Positions 1 to 7,959 of a DNA stretch of 64,000 nucleotides are shown in pieces. The position numbers and the translations under genes are program-made. Source of the stretch: JBAZOO01 sp041648735 (GTDB lineage Bacteria; Verrucomicrobiota; Lentisphaeria; Oligosphaerales; CAITYL01); the NCBI GenBank assembly GCA_041648735.1, contig JBAZOO010000008.1, positions 1 to 64,000 on the forward strand, given 5' to 3'. Every line of letters begins with the position of its first letter. The stretch's first letter is position 1. The notes under the pieces were generated by a model. That model searched no databases. It was given only the letters and a program-made list of their open reading frames with translations, and was not told the origin of the DNA.

Positions 1-401
1 CGTACTATCGCGCCCCTTCCCCGTTTTGCAAGCCCGGCCCCGCGAAAATTTCGTTCGGCCCGGCCCGCCCGGCAGACCGCCTGGCGGCGGCCCGCCCGGA
101 ATGCGGCGCGAGTTCTAACATCACCCGCCATCCCCGTTTTGCAAGCCCGCCCCCCAGCTTTTTTCCACCCCCCCGCCAGCCACGGCAATCCTGGGCAGCC
201 AAGGCCGCCGCCTGGCAGCAACGGCAACCGCCGGACATGGCCCGGAAAACTGGCGCGAGTGCCCGCATGAGACCCAAGATGGGCGTCTTTCAACCCCAGT
301 TGACCATAAAACTGCCGGGAGAGGCTTCCCGGTCCGGCTTGACTTCGGCGGGAAACCGGCAAGGGTAATGGCAGGCCAAATGCCAAGGAGAATTCCAAAT
401 C
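1..401. other. intergenic leader with an 18-bp direct repeat
   Basis: No gene is supported here. An exact 18-bp direct repeat (ccccgttttgcaagcccg) lies at 19-36 and 132-149, 113 bp apart. A purine-rich AAGGAG at 385-390 is the likely ribosome-binding site of the next gene. Confidence 0.5.
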
Positions 402-1535
402 ATGCAACCCCGTCCGCTCGGCCGCACCGGCCTCCAGGTTTCCCCCCTCGGCTTTGGGGCCATGCGGCTGCCCATGGCCGGCGAAGGGAAGGACGCCCGG
501 GTGAACCGCGAGCTGGCCATCCCCATGATCCACCGCGCCTTGGCCGGGGGAGTGACGTATATCGACACCGCCGTCGGCTACTGCAACGAGGACAGCCAGC
601 GCGTGGTCGGCGAAGCGCTGAAGGGCTGGCGCGCCCGCGTCACCATCTCCACGAAGAACCCGTACTTGGGGGAGGACGAGAAGGAGTGGTGGCGGCTGCT
701 GGAGCAGAGCCTGGAACGGTTGGGAGTGGCGAGCATCGACCTCTACCATCACCATGGCGTCAACTGGGAGAGCTTCTCCACCCAGGTCCTGCCGCGCGTG
801 GGCCGGTGGATGCTGAAGGCAAAGGCGCAGGGGCTGGTCAAGCACGTCTGCGTCTCGTTCCATGACACCAATGAGGCGCTGAAGAAAATCGTGGCGACCG
901 GCTACCCGGAGGTGATCACCCTCCAGTACAACTTGCTGGATCGGCAATTGGAGGAAGGGATCGCCTTGGCGCAGGCGGCGGGGATCGGCGTGGTGGTCAT
1001 GGGTCCGGTGGCCGGCGGCCGGCTCGGCGATGCGAGCCAAGTCCTGGGCGGACTGGTGCCCGGCATCGAACGGGTGCCGGAGCTGGCGCTGCGCTTTGTG
1101 CTGGCCAATCCGCATGTGGCCGTGGCCCTTTCCGGCATGGGCACGCTGGCCCAGGTCGAGGCAAACCTGGAAGTTGCCGCCGACCCGGTGCCCCTGCGCC
1201 CGGCGGACAAGGACGCCATCGAAGCGCACCTGGAGCGGCTGAAGGCGATGGCCGACCTTTACTGCACGGGCTGCAACTACTGCCTCCCCTGCCCGCAGGA
1301 GGTGGCGATCCCCAAGATTTTCGAGCGCTACAACCGGGGGCGGGTCTATGGCCTCTGGGAATCGGCGCGCAATGCCTATGCGACCCTCGGCACCCAGCCC
1401 TGGGATCCGGGGCGGAAGGCCGATGCCTGCACCGATTGCGGCCTCTGTGAAACCAAGTGCCCGCAACGGCTCCCCATCCGCCAGCAGCTCCGGGAAGCCC
1501 ACGCGGCCCTCACGGGCAAACCCGCAACCCCTTGA
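402..1535 (+). CDS. aldo/keto reductase with C-terminal 4Fe-4S ferredoxin domain
   Basis: The 377-residue protein starts with the typical aldo/keto reductase opening (PLGRTGLQVSPLGFG) and keeps the family's catalytic surroundings: YIDTAVGY (Asp and Tyr), ISTKN (Lys) and DLYHHHGV (His). The last ~100 residues add a ferredoxin-like module with two cysteine clusters, CTGCNYC plus CP and CTDCGLCETKCP, enough for two 4Fe-4S centres. This AKR-ferredoxin form is common in anaerobes and presumably moves electrons between iron-sulfur carriers and a carbonyl or sugar substrate; the substrate is unknown. An AAGGAG 11 bases upstream supports the start. The gene stands alone ahead of an ABC ATPase gene 23 bp downstream, which may be co-transcribed. 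Confidence 0.9.
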   Translation: MQPRPLGRTGLQVSPLGFGAMRLPMAGEGKDARVNRELAIPMIHRALAGGVTYIDTAVGYCNEDSQRVVGEALKGWRARVTISTKNPYLGEDEKEWWRLLEQSLERLGVASIDLYHHHGVNWESFSTQVLPRVGRWMLKAKAQGLVKHVCVSFHDTNEALKKIVATGYPEVITLQYNLLDRQLEEGIALAQAAGIGVVVMGPVAGGRLGDASQVLGGLVPGIERVPELALRFVLANPHVAVALSGMGTLAQVEANLEVAADPVPLRPADKDAIEAHLERLKAMADLYCTGCNYCLPCPQEVAIPKIFERYNRGRVYGLWESARNAYATLGTQPWDPGRKADACTDCGLCETKCPQRLPIRQQLREAHAALTGKPATP

Positions 1536-1558
1536 CCGCGCCCCAAGAGGATGGTTCC

Positions 1559-2398
1559 ATGCCCATGCATCCCGCCACCGGCCCGGAAATGCCCCGCCTG
1601 CCGTTCCCGCACCCCCCCCAGTCCGGAGGCTGCTGCACGCGCCTGGTCGAGGTCAACGTCACCCTCGGCGGCCACCGGATCCTGGAGGACATCAACCTGC
1701 ACGTGCATTGCGGCGAACTGACCGCGCTCATTGGCCCCAACGGGGCGGGCAAGACCACCCTGCTGCGGGCGATCCTCGGCCAAGTGCCGCATACGGGCGA
1801 ACTCCGCTACCTGCATGCCGGCAGCGACCAGCCCCTGCCGCCGCCGCGCATCGGCTATGTGCCCCAGAAACTGGACCTGGACGCCGCCGCGCCCGGCACC
1901 GTGCTCGACCTGTTCGCCGCCGCCACCAGCCGCCGCCCCCTCTGGCTCGGCGCCGGCCGGCCGGCCCGCGAGCTGGCGGAGCGGAGCTTGGCGATCACCG
2001 GCGCCGACCGCCTGCTCCCGCGGCGCCTGGGGGAACTTTCCGGGGGGCAGCTCCAGCGGGTGCTGCTCGCCCTCGCCCTGACCCCGCTCCCCGACCTGCT
2101 CCTGCTGGACGAGCCGGTGGCGGGCGTCGACCGCGCCGGCAGCGGCCAGTTCTATGCCCTGCTCTCGCGGCTCCGCCGGGAGTACGACCTCGCCATCATC
2201 CTCGTCTCCCACGACCTGGCGGAAGTCGCCAACGTCGCCGACCGGATCATCTTCCTCAACCGGACCGTGCTCGCCGATGGCACCCCGGCCGCCGTGCTGG
2301 CCAACCCGGCCGTCCGCCGCGCCTTCGCCCTCGACCTCGCCGCGCCGCCGCCCCCCGCCGCCATGCCCGCCTCCTTCGTCGAAGACGCCGGGCGGTGA
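1559..2398 (+). CDS. ABC transporter ATP-binding protein, zinc/manganese (ZnuC/MntB) type
   Basis: A 279-residue ATPase with Walker A GPNGAGKTT, a Q-loop region (GYVPQKLDL), signature LSGGQLQRV, Walker B LLLLDEP and switch histidine in LVSHDLAEV. Overall pattern resembles subunits that energise Zn2+/Mn2+ import. An ATG 34 codons upstream would overlap the aldo/keto reductase gene; ATG 1559 is preferred because AAGAGG lies 8 bases ahead and the ABC domain begins soon after. No permease or metal-binding protein gene lies beside it, which is odd for this family, so it is either an orphan subunit or serves partners elsewhere. Two pieces of this gene are repeated at 3458-3610. Confidence 0.8.
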   Translation: MPMHPATGPEMPRLPFPHPPQSGGCCTRLVEVNVTLGGHRILEDINLHVHCGELTALIGPNGAGKTTLLRAILGQVPHTGELRYLHAGSDQPLPPPRIGYVPQKLDLDAAAPGTVLDLFAAATSRRPLWLGAGRPARELAERSLAITGADRLLPRRLGELSGGQLQRVLLALALTPLPDLLLLDEPVAGVDRAGSGQFYALLSRLRREYDLAIILVSHDLAEVANVADRIIFLNRTVLADGTPAAVLANPAVRRAFALDLAAPPPPAAMPASFVEDAGR

Positions 2399-2525
2399 AC
2401 CCGCCCCCCCCGCCGGCATGGACCAAAAATCCTGGCTGCCGGGAGCCCCGACAGCCATTGTGGCGGCGGCCACCGCGGCCTATAGTATGCGGAAGATCCC
2501 CACAAACCCGGAAAGGCACCCCCGC

Positions 2526-3179
2526 ATGAAGAAGGCGTTGATGATCTGGGGCGGCTGGGGCGGCCACACCCCCAGGGAAAGCACGGAACGCGCCGCCGGC
2601 CTGCTCCGCGGCAACGGCTTCGCGGTGACGGTCGCCGACAGCTTGGACGCGCTGCTCGACCCGGCGGCCATGGCCGGCCTGGACCTGATCGTGCTCTGCG
2701 TCACCATGGCCACCCTCGGCACGGAGCAGGAACAGGCGTTGCTGGCGGCAGTCCGCGGCGGCGTCGGCCTCAGCGGCTGGCATGGCGGGCTGTGCGACGC
2801 CTTCCGCGCCAACCCCGAGTACCAGTTCATGACCGGCGGCCAATGGGTCGCGCATCCCGGCAACTGCATCGACTATGTGGTGAACGTGACCCGGCCGGAC
2901 GACCCGATCATGCGGGGCATCCGCGATTTCACGATGCCCAACAGCGAGCAATACTACCTGCACGTAGACCCCGGCAACGAGGTGCTGGCCACCACCACCT
3001 TCAGCGGCGAACATGACGGCATCGCCTGGATCAAGGGCACGGTCATGCCGGTGGTCTGGAAGCGGCGCTGGGGCCAGGGCCGGGTCTTCTACTCCGCCCT
3101 CGGCCATACCGTCCAGGATTTCGCCGTGCCCGAGGCGGCGCTCATCCTCGAACGCGGCCTCTGCTGGGCGGCGAAGTGA
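2526..3179 (+). CDS. ThuA-domain protein (trehalose-utilisation / GATase-like fold)
   Basis: The 217-residue protein matches the ThuA-like family: an N-terminal strand with the motif MIWGGWGGH, a central segment with GLSGWHGGLCDAF, the pattern GGQWVAHPGN and a C-terminal stretch with WGQGRVFYSALGH. This family has a class-I glutamine-amidotransferase-like fold and usually sits in carbohydrate catabolic loci of Planctomycetes, Verrucomicrobia and Lentisphaerae, but its reaction is not established. No signal peptide is visible, so it is probably cytoplasmic. GAAAGG lies 9 bases upstream of the ATG. The gene directly downstream is only a relic. Confidence 0.85.
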   Translation: MKKALMIWGGWGGHTPRESTERAAGLLRGNGFAVTVADSLDALLDPAAMAGLDLIVLCVTMATLGTEQEQALLAAVRGGVGLSGWHGGLCDAFRANPEYQFMTGGQWVAHPGNCIDYVVNVTRPDDPIMRGIRDFTMPNSEQYYLHVDPGNEVLATTTFSGEHDGIAWIKGTVMPVVWKRRWGQGRVFYSALGHTVQDFAVPEAALILERGLCWAAK

Positions 3180-3309
3180 CTGCGGAAAGGGCGCGGCCAC
3201 GGCGACGGACAGCCTGGCCGTCTCCACATCCTCGACCTGGCCGGCCGGACGCTGCCGCCCCAATGCCCCTGACCGGAAACGCTTGCCGCGGCGCCGCGGG
3301 AGAAAAACA

Positions 3310-3457
3310 ATGCGATTCCACCAGGACTCAGCCGACCTCTTCATCCCGGACGGTGCCCCCCCCGGAGGCCGCCTTGGCCCGGACCACCCACCACGGCATC
3401 GCCGAATGCTACGGCCGCGGCGGCCGCGCCTTCACCGGCGTGACCCTCACCGACGGC
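3310..3457 (+). pseudogene. 5' relic of a PIG-L/LmbE-like deacetylase gene
   Basis: From ATG 3310 (GGGAGA upstream) the frame reads MRFHQDSADLFIPDGAP. After a run of eight C at 3356-3363 the sense continues one frame over as EAALARTTH, then HGIAECYGR and FTGVTLTDGAGS. As I recall the PIG-L-type deacetylases of this phylum, these are family-like blocks, but the segment that should follow RTTH, with the zinc-binding His-Asp-Asp motif, is missing, apparently lost between two CAC triplets. The relic ends exactly where a copied piece of the ABC ATPase gene begins. Family assignment is from memory of conserved motifs; the frameshift and junction are directly visible. Confidence 0.5.
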
Positions 3458-3610
3458 GCCGGCAGCGACCAGCCCCTGCCGCCGCCGCGCATCGGCTATG
3501 TGCCCCAGAAACTGGACCTGGACGCCGCCGCGCCCGGCACCGTGCTCGACCTGTTCGCCGCCGCCCCCCGCCGCCATGCCCGCCTCATTCGTCGAAGACG
3601 CGGGGGGCTA
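3458..3610 (+). pseudogene. internally deleted partial copy of the upstream ABC ATPase gene
   Basis: Bases 3458-3565 are identical to 1817-1924 (108 bp, offset 1641). The copy then jumps to the gene's 3' end: 3563-3610 matches about 2350-2397 (offset 1213) with a few substitutions, so 428 bp are missing. The join falls in a shared GCCGCC tract. The fragment lacks the signature and Walker B motifs and cannot encode an ATPase. It forms one read-through frame with the PIG-L-like relic before it, sharing a Gly-Ser codon pair at the junction. Confidence 0.9.
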
Positions 3611-3680
3611 ACCCCGCCGCCCCCGGCGGCGTTCACATTCCACCCGTCCCTTTACACCCGCCACATGGGATGCCCAAGCG

Positions 3681-3715
3681 AAAAACCCCCGCCGTGCTTG
3701 GCGCCGCGGCGGGGG
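3681..3715 (-). terminator. intrinsic terminator after pstS
   Basis: On the minus strand a 9-bp G+C stem (3707-3715 with 3686-3694, 12-base loop) is followed by five T (AAAAA at 3681-3685 on the plus strand). It lies about 50 bp beyond the pstS stop codon. Confidence 0.75.
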
Positions 3716-3766
3716 GGGGGTGGGTTCAGGCTGGCGTTTCGGGAGTGCCGGCCGGTGGCCGGGCGC

Positions 3767-4753
3767 TCAGTCGAGCAGCTTGCGCATCTCCGCCACCTGG
3801 GCGGCGCTGAGCGGGTAGAATCCATCCTTGACCACGATTTCCTGCCCCTGCTTGGAGAGGATGAACTTCAGGAACTCGCGGGTGAGCGGATCCAGCGGCT
3901 TGGCCGGGTTCTTGAGGATGTAGATGTAGAGCGGCCGCCAGATCGGGTACTTGCCGGAGACCACGTTCGCATAGGTCGGCGCGTAGGCAACGCCATCCTT
4001 GCCGGCAATCGGCAGCGCCTTGACGCCGGAGGTGGTGTAGCCGATGCCGGAATAGCCGATGGCGTTCCGGTCCTCGGTGATCCCCATGACCACGGAGGCC
4101 GAGCCGGGCTGCTCCTTCACGGTGTCCTTGTAGTCGCCCTTGGCCAACACGTGCTCCTTGAAGAAGCCGTTGGTGCCGGAGGCGGAATTGCGGCCGTAGA
4201 GGCTGACCGGGCGGCCGGCCCACGCGGGGTCGGTGACGCCGGCGCCGCCCCAGGTGGCGATCGGGGCGTGCTTGCGCTTGCAGGTCTTGGAGAAGATGGC
4301 GTCCACCTGCTCCAGGCTGAGCGCCTGCACCGGGTTGTCCTTGTGGACGAAGACCGCCAGCGAATCCAGGGCGACGCTGACCGCGGTCGGGGCGAAGCCG
4401 TACTTGCCCTTGATTTCCTCGATTTCGCTCTTCTTCATGGCGCGGGACATGGGGCCGAGCTGGGCGGTGCCGGCGATCAGCGCCGGGGGCGCCGTGCTGG
4501 AGCCCTTCCCCTCGACCTGGATGTTGACGGCCGGGTAGAGGCTGCGGAAGGACTCGGACCAGAAGGTGTTGAGGTTGTTCAGGGTGTCGGAGCCGACGCT
4601 GTTGAGGGTGCCGGCAACCCCTTCGACCTTGACATAGTCCGGGAGCTTGGGATCAACGGTGATCTGGGCTTCGGCCCGGGGGGTGCCGGCGGCCAGCAGG
4701 GTGGCGGCGGCGAGGGCCAGGGTGCGGTTCCATTTGCCGATGCGGATTTTCAT
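3767..4753 (-). CDS. pstS: PstS-type phosphate ABC transporter substrate-binding protein
   Basis: A 328-residue periplasmic binding protein with an N-terminal signal peptide ending near AEA|QI (about residue 29). Family motifs include NSVGSDTLNNL, GKGSSTAPPAL, QLGPMSRAM, SLYGRNSASGTNGFF and IGYSGIGY, which form the phosphate-binding pocket in PstS proteins. AAGAGGAA precedes the ATG. The gene is the second of a two-gene minus-strand unit behind a porin gene, 130 bp apart, with a terminator after it. No pstCAB permease or ATPase genes are present in the window. Induction by phosphate starvation is likely given the Pho-box-like array upstream of the porin gene. Confidence 0.9.
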   Translation of the reverse strand: MKIRIGKWNRTLALAAATLLAAGTPRAEAQITVDPKLPDYVKVEGVAGTLNSVGSDTLNNLNTFWSESFRSLYPAVNIQVEGKGSSTAPPALIAGTAQLGPMSRAMKKSEIEEIKGKYGFAPTAVSVALDSLAVFVHKDNPVQALSLEQVDAIFSKTCKRKHAPIATWGGAGVTDPAWAGRPVSLYGRNSASGTNGFFKEHVLAKGDYKDTVKEQPGSASVVMGITEDRNAIGYSGIGYTTSGVKALPIAGKDGVAYAPTYANVVSGKYPIWRPLYIYILKNPAKPLDPLTREFLKFILSKQGQEIVVKDGFYPLSAAQVAEMRKLLD

Positions 4754-4883
4754 GGCTGTGTTCCTCTTGCGATGGGTCTCAGGTACAATAGGGGCGGGGG
4801 ACGGGACAGGTCAAATGGGAGGGGGCGCCCGTCCGGGCGGGGCCGGCCACCAGGGGGCGGCCGCCGCCCGCGGGCGGCCAGGG

Positions 4884-6290
4884 TCAGAACTTGTAGACGG
4901 CGTCGAGCTGGAGCATCTGGGCGCGGTCCGGCTCGGTGGCGGCGACCTCGCTGATGCGGTCGAGCATCATCCAGGTGGCGCCCAGCTCGAAGTTCTTGCT
5001 CACGTTGTAGCCGAGCTTGAGCACGTGCCCCTGGACGTCGGTGTCGCGCAGGCCGGCGGTCTCGCCGAAGTCGCTGTCGCGCATCGGCCCGAACACCGCG
5101 TCGGCGCCGATGGCGGCGTAGGCGTAGCCGAACTTCCACTTGCCGCGCTTGGCGTCCACGCCGAGCATCCAGGCGAGGGCCTCGTCCGAGGGCTCGACCG
5201 CTTCGGCCGGGCCCTTGACCTGGCTCTTGGTGCCGTCCGCGCCGAGGTTGTAGGCGACATGGGCGTAGGGCTTCACCTCGAACCCGCCGATGGTGGTCTT
5301 GTATTCGCCATAGAGGTCAACGACGTCGTAGGTGTAGTCGGTGTCGCCCAGGCCGATGGTGTTGTTGGGCAGGCTGGACTGGACGAACACGTCGGAGTTG
5401 CGGTAGGCGCCGGTGACGTGGCTGTAGCCGAGGGCCGCCAGCCAACTGGCGTCTTCGCCCTTGTGCTTGTAGCCGGTCTGCAGCGCGAAGAGGTTCACGC
5501 TGTCATCCCACTTGTCCAGGACATTGCCATTGACGGCGCTGCCGTCGCTCAGCCAGCGGATGACGTAGCCGCCAGCGGTGGCGAAGGCGCCGCTGTAGTC
5601 CTTGCCGGCCGGGTCGCCGAGCTGGAAGGTGAAGCCGGCGGGGCGGAGGTCACCATCCCAGTTGAGCATCGTGGTGACGAAGGGGTTGACCTGCTGGCCG
5701 AGGGTGATGCTGGCCGGCATCTCCAGCAGCTCGAACTTGTGCTTGGCGTAGGCGTAGTCGAGCCGGAGGTCGCCGGTCTCGAAGACGCCGTTCTTCTCGT
5801 CGCCCCAAGTGTCGTTGGTGGAGCGGCCGTCGGCGCCGCCGGTGGCCACGCCCGCGCCGATCTCCCAGGCTTCGCTCTTGTTGGTCCAGACGCCGCCGAG
5901 GCGGAAGCGGGTGCGGAAGCGGGAACGGTCGCCGTCCGCCGCCTTGTTGTCCTCCAGGCCGCGGTCGCGCTGCTCGTAGCGGACGCGCAGGTCGCCCTTC
6001 AGCGTCAACTGGTCGATCTGCTTGGGAAGCTGGAACTTGGAGTCAATCTTGTCCGCTTTCTTGCTGGCATCGGCAATCGCCTCGTTGGCCTCCATGACCA
6101 CCGTCTTGATCTGCTTCTGCGACTGTTCGAGCCCTTGCAGGCGCTGGGACAGCGCCTCGAGCTGGGCACTCTGCTGCTGGATGACCTTCAGCAGCTCCTC
6201 GTTGCTGAGCGGCTGCTGCGCCTGGGCGGCAGCGGCGCCAAGCAGCGCCGCGCCCAGGCCATTGCGCAGGATCCGGGACTTTTTCATCAT
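4884..6290 (-). CDS. putative outer-membrane porin with N-terminal coiled coil
   Basis: The 468-residue precursor starts MMKKSRIL, with a signal peptide ending about AQA|QQ (residue 25). Residues about 28-75 form a heptad-like helix (LLKVIQQQSAQLEALSQRLQ), then an Asp/Tyr/Gly-rich beta-barrel region that ends in VYKF, the terminal aromatic residue typical of outer-membrane barrels. Such proteins, often annotated as putative porin, have an S-layer-like or periplasmic coiled coil before the barrel. AGGAG lies 5-8 bases before the tandem ATG codons; the second Met gives the better spacing. Co-transcription with pstS and the upstream array argue for a phosphate- or organophosphate-selective channel. 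Confidence 0.8.
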   Translation of the reverse strand: MMKKSRILRNGLGAALLGAAAAQAQQPLSNEELLKVIQQQSAQLEALSQRLQGLEQSQKQIKTVVMEANEAIADASKKADKIDSKFQLPKQIDQLTLKGDLRVRYEQRDRGLEDNKAADGDRSRFRTRFRLGGVWTNKSEAWEIGAGVATGGADGRSTNDTWGDEKNGVFETGDLRLDYAYAKHKFELLEMPASITLGQQVNPFVTTMLNWDGDLRPAGFTFQLGDPAGKDYSGAFATAGGYVIRWLSDGSAVNGNVLDKWDDSVNLFALQTGYKHKGEDASWLAALGYSHVTGAYRNSDVFVQSSLPNNTIGLGDTDYTYDVVDLYGEYKTTIGGFEVKPYAHVAYNLGADGTKSQVKGPAEAVEPSDEALAWMLGVDAKRGKWKFGYAYAAIGADAVFGPMRDSDFGETAGLRDTDVQGHVLKLGYNVSKNFELGATWMMLDRISEVAATEPDRAQMLQLDAVYKF

Positions 6291-6341
6291 CTTTACTCCT
6301 ATGGGGTTGCGTGGGGACGGGAACTCCGGGAAACAAGGATG

Positions 6342-6385
6342 AATCTAGGCCCCGATTGTGAGCGCCCGGTGAAGGCGGCGTGAGC
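6342..6385 (-). promoter_or_regulatory. Pho-box-like triple direct repeat with -10 element
   Basis: Read on the minus strand, three hexamers GCTCAC, CTTCAC and GCTCAC begin exactly 11 bp apart (plus-strand positions 6380-6385, 6369-6374, 6358-6363), and a TAGATT -10-like hexamer follows 10 bp later (6342-6347). No -35 hexamer is obvious. PhoB/PhoP-type response regulators bind direct repeats with an 11-bp period that replace the -35 element. The site lies about 50 bp ahead of the porin-pstS unit. Confidence 0.6.
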
Positions 6386-6609
6386 GGGCGTTAAGATTGG
6401 GCGAGGAGTTGGTGTGCGCGGCGGGAATGGACGGCCTCTTGGGAACTTGCGCCCGTCCGCGGCGACTAAATGGCGTGGCGGTTTCCGGCGGTGCCGGCTG
6501 GCGCCGGGCCGGGCTGCGGGCTACATTATTCCACAAAATCCACCGTTTTGGTGCCGTATCCGCCCGGGGGGCGGCACGGCCAGGGGCGGGCGGCGGGCCA
6601 GGAGAAGCC

Positions 6610-7959
6610 GTGAAATCCATTGGGCCACAAGTAATTGCGCTTTCATCGCTGCTGCTGGCCGGCTGCCTCGCCCCGAGCCGCGAGGAAACCGCCGCCCGCG
6701 AGCGGCTGGCGCGGACCGGGCGGGAATGGCAGCCGGCGGCGCTGCCGGCGCCCGCCGCCGGCGCGGGGCTGGCGGAACATCTGCGCGTCGCCCTCCACCG
6801 CAGTCCCAAGGTCGCCGCCGCCTGGCACCGCTGGCGGGCCGCCGGCGAACGCATCACGGTGGCCCGTTCCCTGCCCGACCCGCGGCTCGCCTTCCAGGCC
6901 GACCTGCAAGGGGCCCTGATGAGCCTCATGCCCGGCCTGATGCTCGACCTGCCCGGCCCCGGCAAGCGCGCCGCCGCCGGCGTGGCGGCCGCCGCCGAGA
7001 CGGAGCGGGCCCATTGGGATTTCGTCGCCGCCACCGTCGAAACCGCCGCGGAAGTCAAGGCTGCCTGGCACCGGCTGGGGTTCCAGGCGGAAGAGATCCG
7101 GCTCCTCCGCGAGTCGCTGGAGCTGCTCGCCGAAACGGAAACCGTCGCGGTGGCGCGGAGTGGCGCCGGCCGGACTGGCGTGGCGGACGTGCTGCGCCTG
7201 CAAATGGCCCGCGCCCGCCTGGCCAACCGCCTGGCCAACCGCCACGACGAGCGCACCGTCCTGCAACGCCGCCTGGCCACCGCTCTCGGCCTGCCGCCGG
7301 ACCAGTCGCCGCCGCCCGGCCCGGACCGCGCCACGCCCTCGCCCGCCACCGCCGCCACTGGCGAAGCCGAGGCGGAGCAGATCCAGGCCGCCGTGGCAGG
7401 CAATCCCCGCCTGCGCGCCCTGGCCGCCGACGTCCGCCAGGCCGAAGCCGAGTTGCGTCAGGCCGCGCTCGCCGGCGTCCCCGATTTCAGCCTCGGCGTG
7501 GAAGCGGACGTGAAAGCGCTGCCGTGGCTCTGGCGGCCACGGCTGGCCATGACCCTGCCCATCTGGCGCGCCAAGATCAAGGCGGAACGGGCCGCGGCCC
7601 GCGCCGGCCAGGCCGCCGCCGCCGCCGACCTCGCCGGCGGCCAGCTCGACGTGGCGCTGGCGGCCGCGGAACAGCTTTTCCTCCTCCGCGAGGCCGGCCG
7701 CGCCACCGCCTTGGTGGAAAGCCAACTCCTGCCCAAGGCACGGCAGGTGCGGGAGCTGGCCCGCGCCAGCTACACGGCCGGCACAACCCCGCTGGAGACG
7801 CTGCTGGACGCCCAGCGGGAACTGCTGGAGCTGGAGCTGGAAGCCGTCGCGGCCAAGACGGCGCGCGAACTCGCCCTCGCTGACCTCTCGCGCCTGCTGG
7901 CCGCCCCGCCGCCCGGTGCGCCATCCCTTTCCCCGTCGCCTACGGAGACCACCCCATGA
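6610..7959 (+). CDS. TolC-family outer-membrane efflux lipoprotein (CusC-like)
   Basis: Starting at GTG 6610 (AGGAG 5 bases ahead), the 449-residue protein has a lipoprotein signal peptide with lipobox LLAGC (Cys19). The in-frame ATG 71 codons upstream would bury that signal, so it is rejected. The rest shows the duplicated long-helix architecture of outer-membrane factors: HLRVALHRSPKVAAAW, the conserved DLPGPGKR turn, and a second half with LDVALAAAEQLFLLREAGRA and the typical SYTAGTTPLETLLDAQREL. It should form the outer-membrane tunnel of a tripartite pump. Its stop overlaps the next start (ATGA), so the three-gene operon is translationally coupled. Confidence 0.85.
   Translation: MKSIGPQVIALSSLLLAGCLAPSREETAARERLARTGREWQPAALPAPAAGAGLAEHLRVALHRSPKVAAAWHRWRAAGERITVARSLPDPRLAFQADLQGALMSLMPGLMLDLPGPGKRAAAGVAAAAETERAHWDFVAATVETAAEVKAAWHRLGFQAEEIRLLRESLELLAETETVAVARSGAGRTGVADVLRLQMARARLANRLANRHDERTVLQRRLATALGLPPDQSPPPGPDRATPSPATAATGEAEAEQIQAAVAGNPRLRALAADVRQAEAELRQAALAGVPDFSLGVEADVKALPWLWRPRLAMTLPIWRAKIKAERAAARAGQAAAAADLAGGQLDVALAAAEQLFLLREAGRATALVESQLLPKARQVRELARASYTAGTTPLETLLDAQRELLELELEAVAAKTARELALADLSRLLAAPPPGAPSLSPSPTETTP

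Noticed and set aside
5..277. 90-codon minus-strand open frame at the window edge
   Set aside because: Arg/Gly/Ala-rich composition, no ribosome site, includes one of the direct repeats; no protein-like pattern.
1559..2398. complete zinc ABC transporter operon
   Set aside because: Only the ATPase is present; no permease or binding-protein gene lies on either side.
3458..3610. functional second ABC ATPase
   Set aside because: Lacks the Walker A, signature and Walker B segments and has no start of its own.
3176..4954. 592-codon open frame on the plus strand
   Set aside because: It runs antisense through pstS and has no family motifs beyond the relic pieces; long open frames on the opposite strand are expected at this G+C content.
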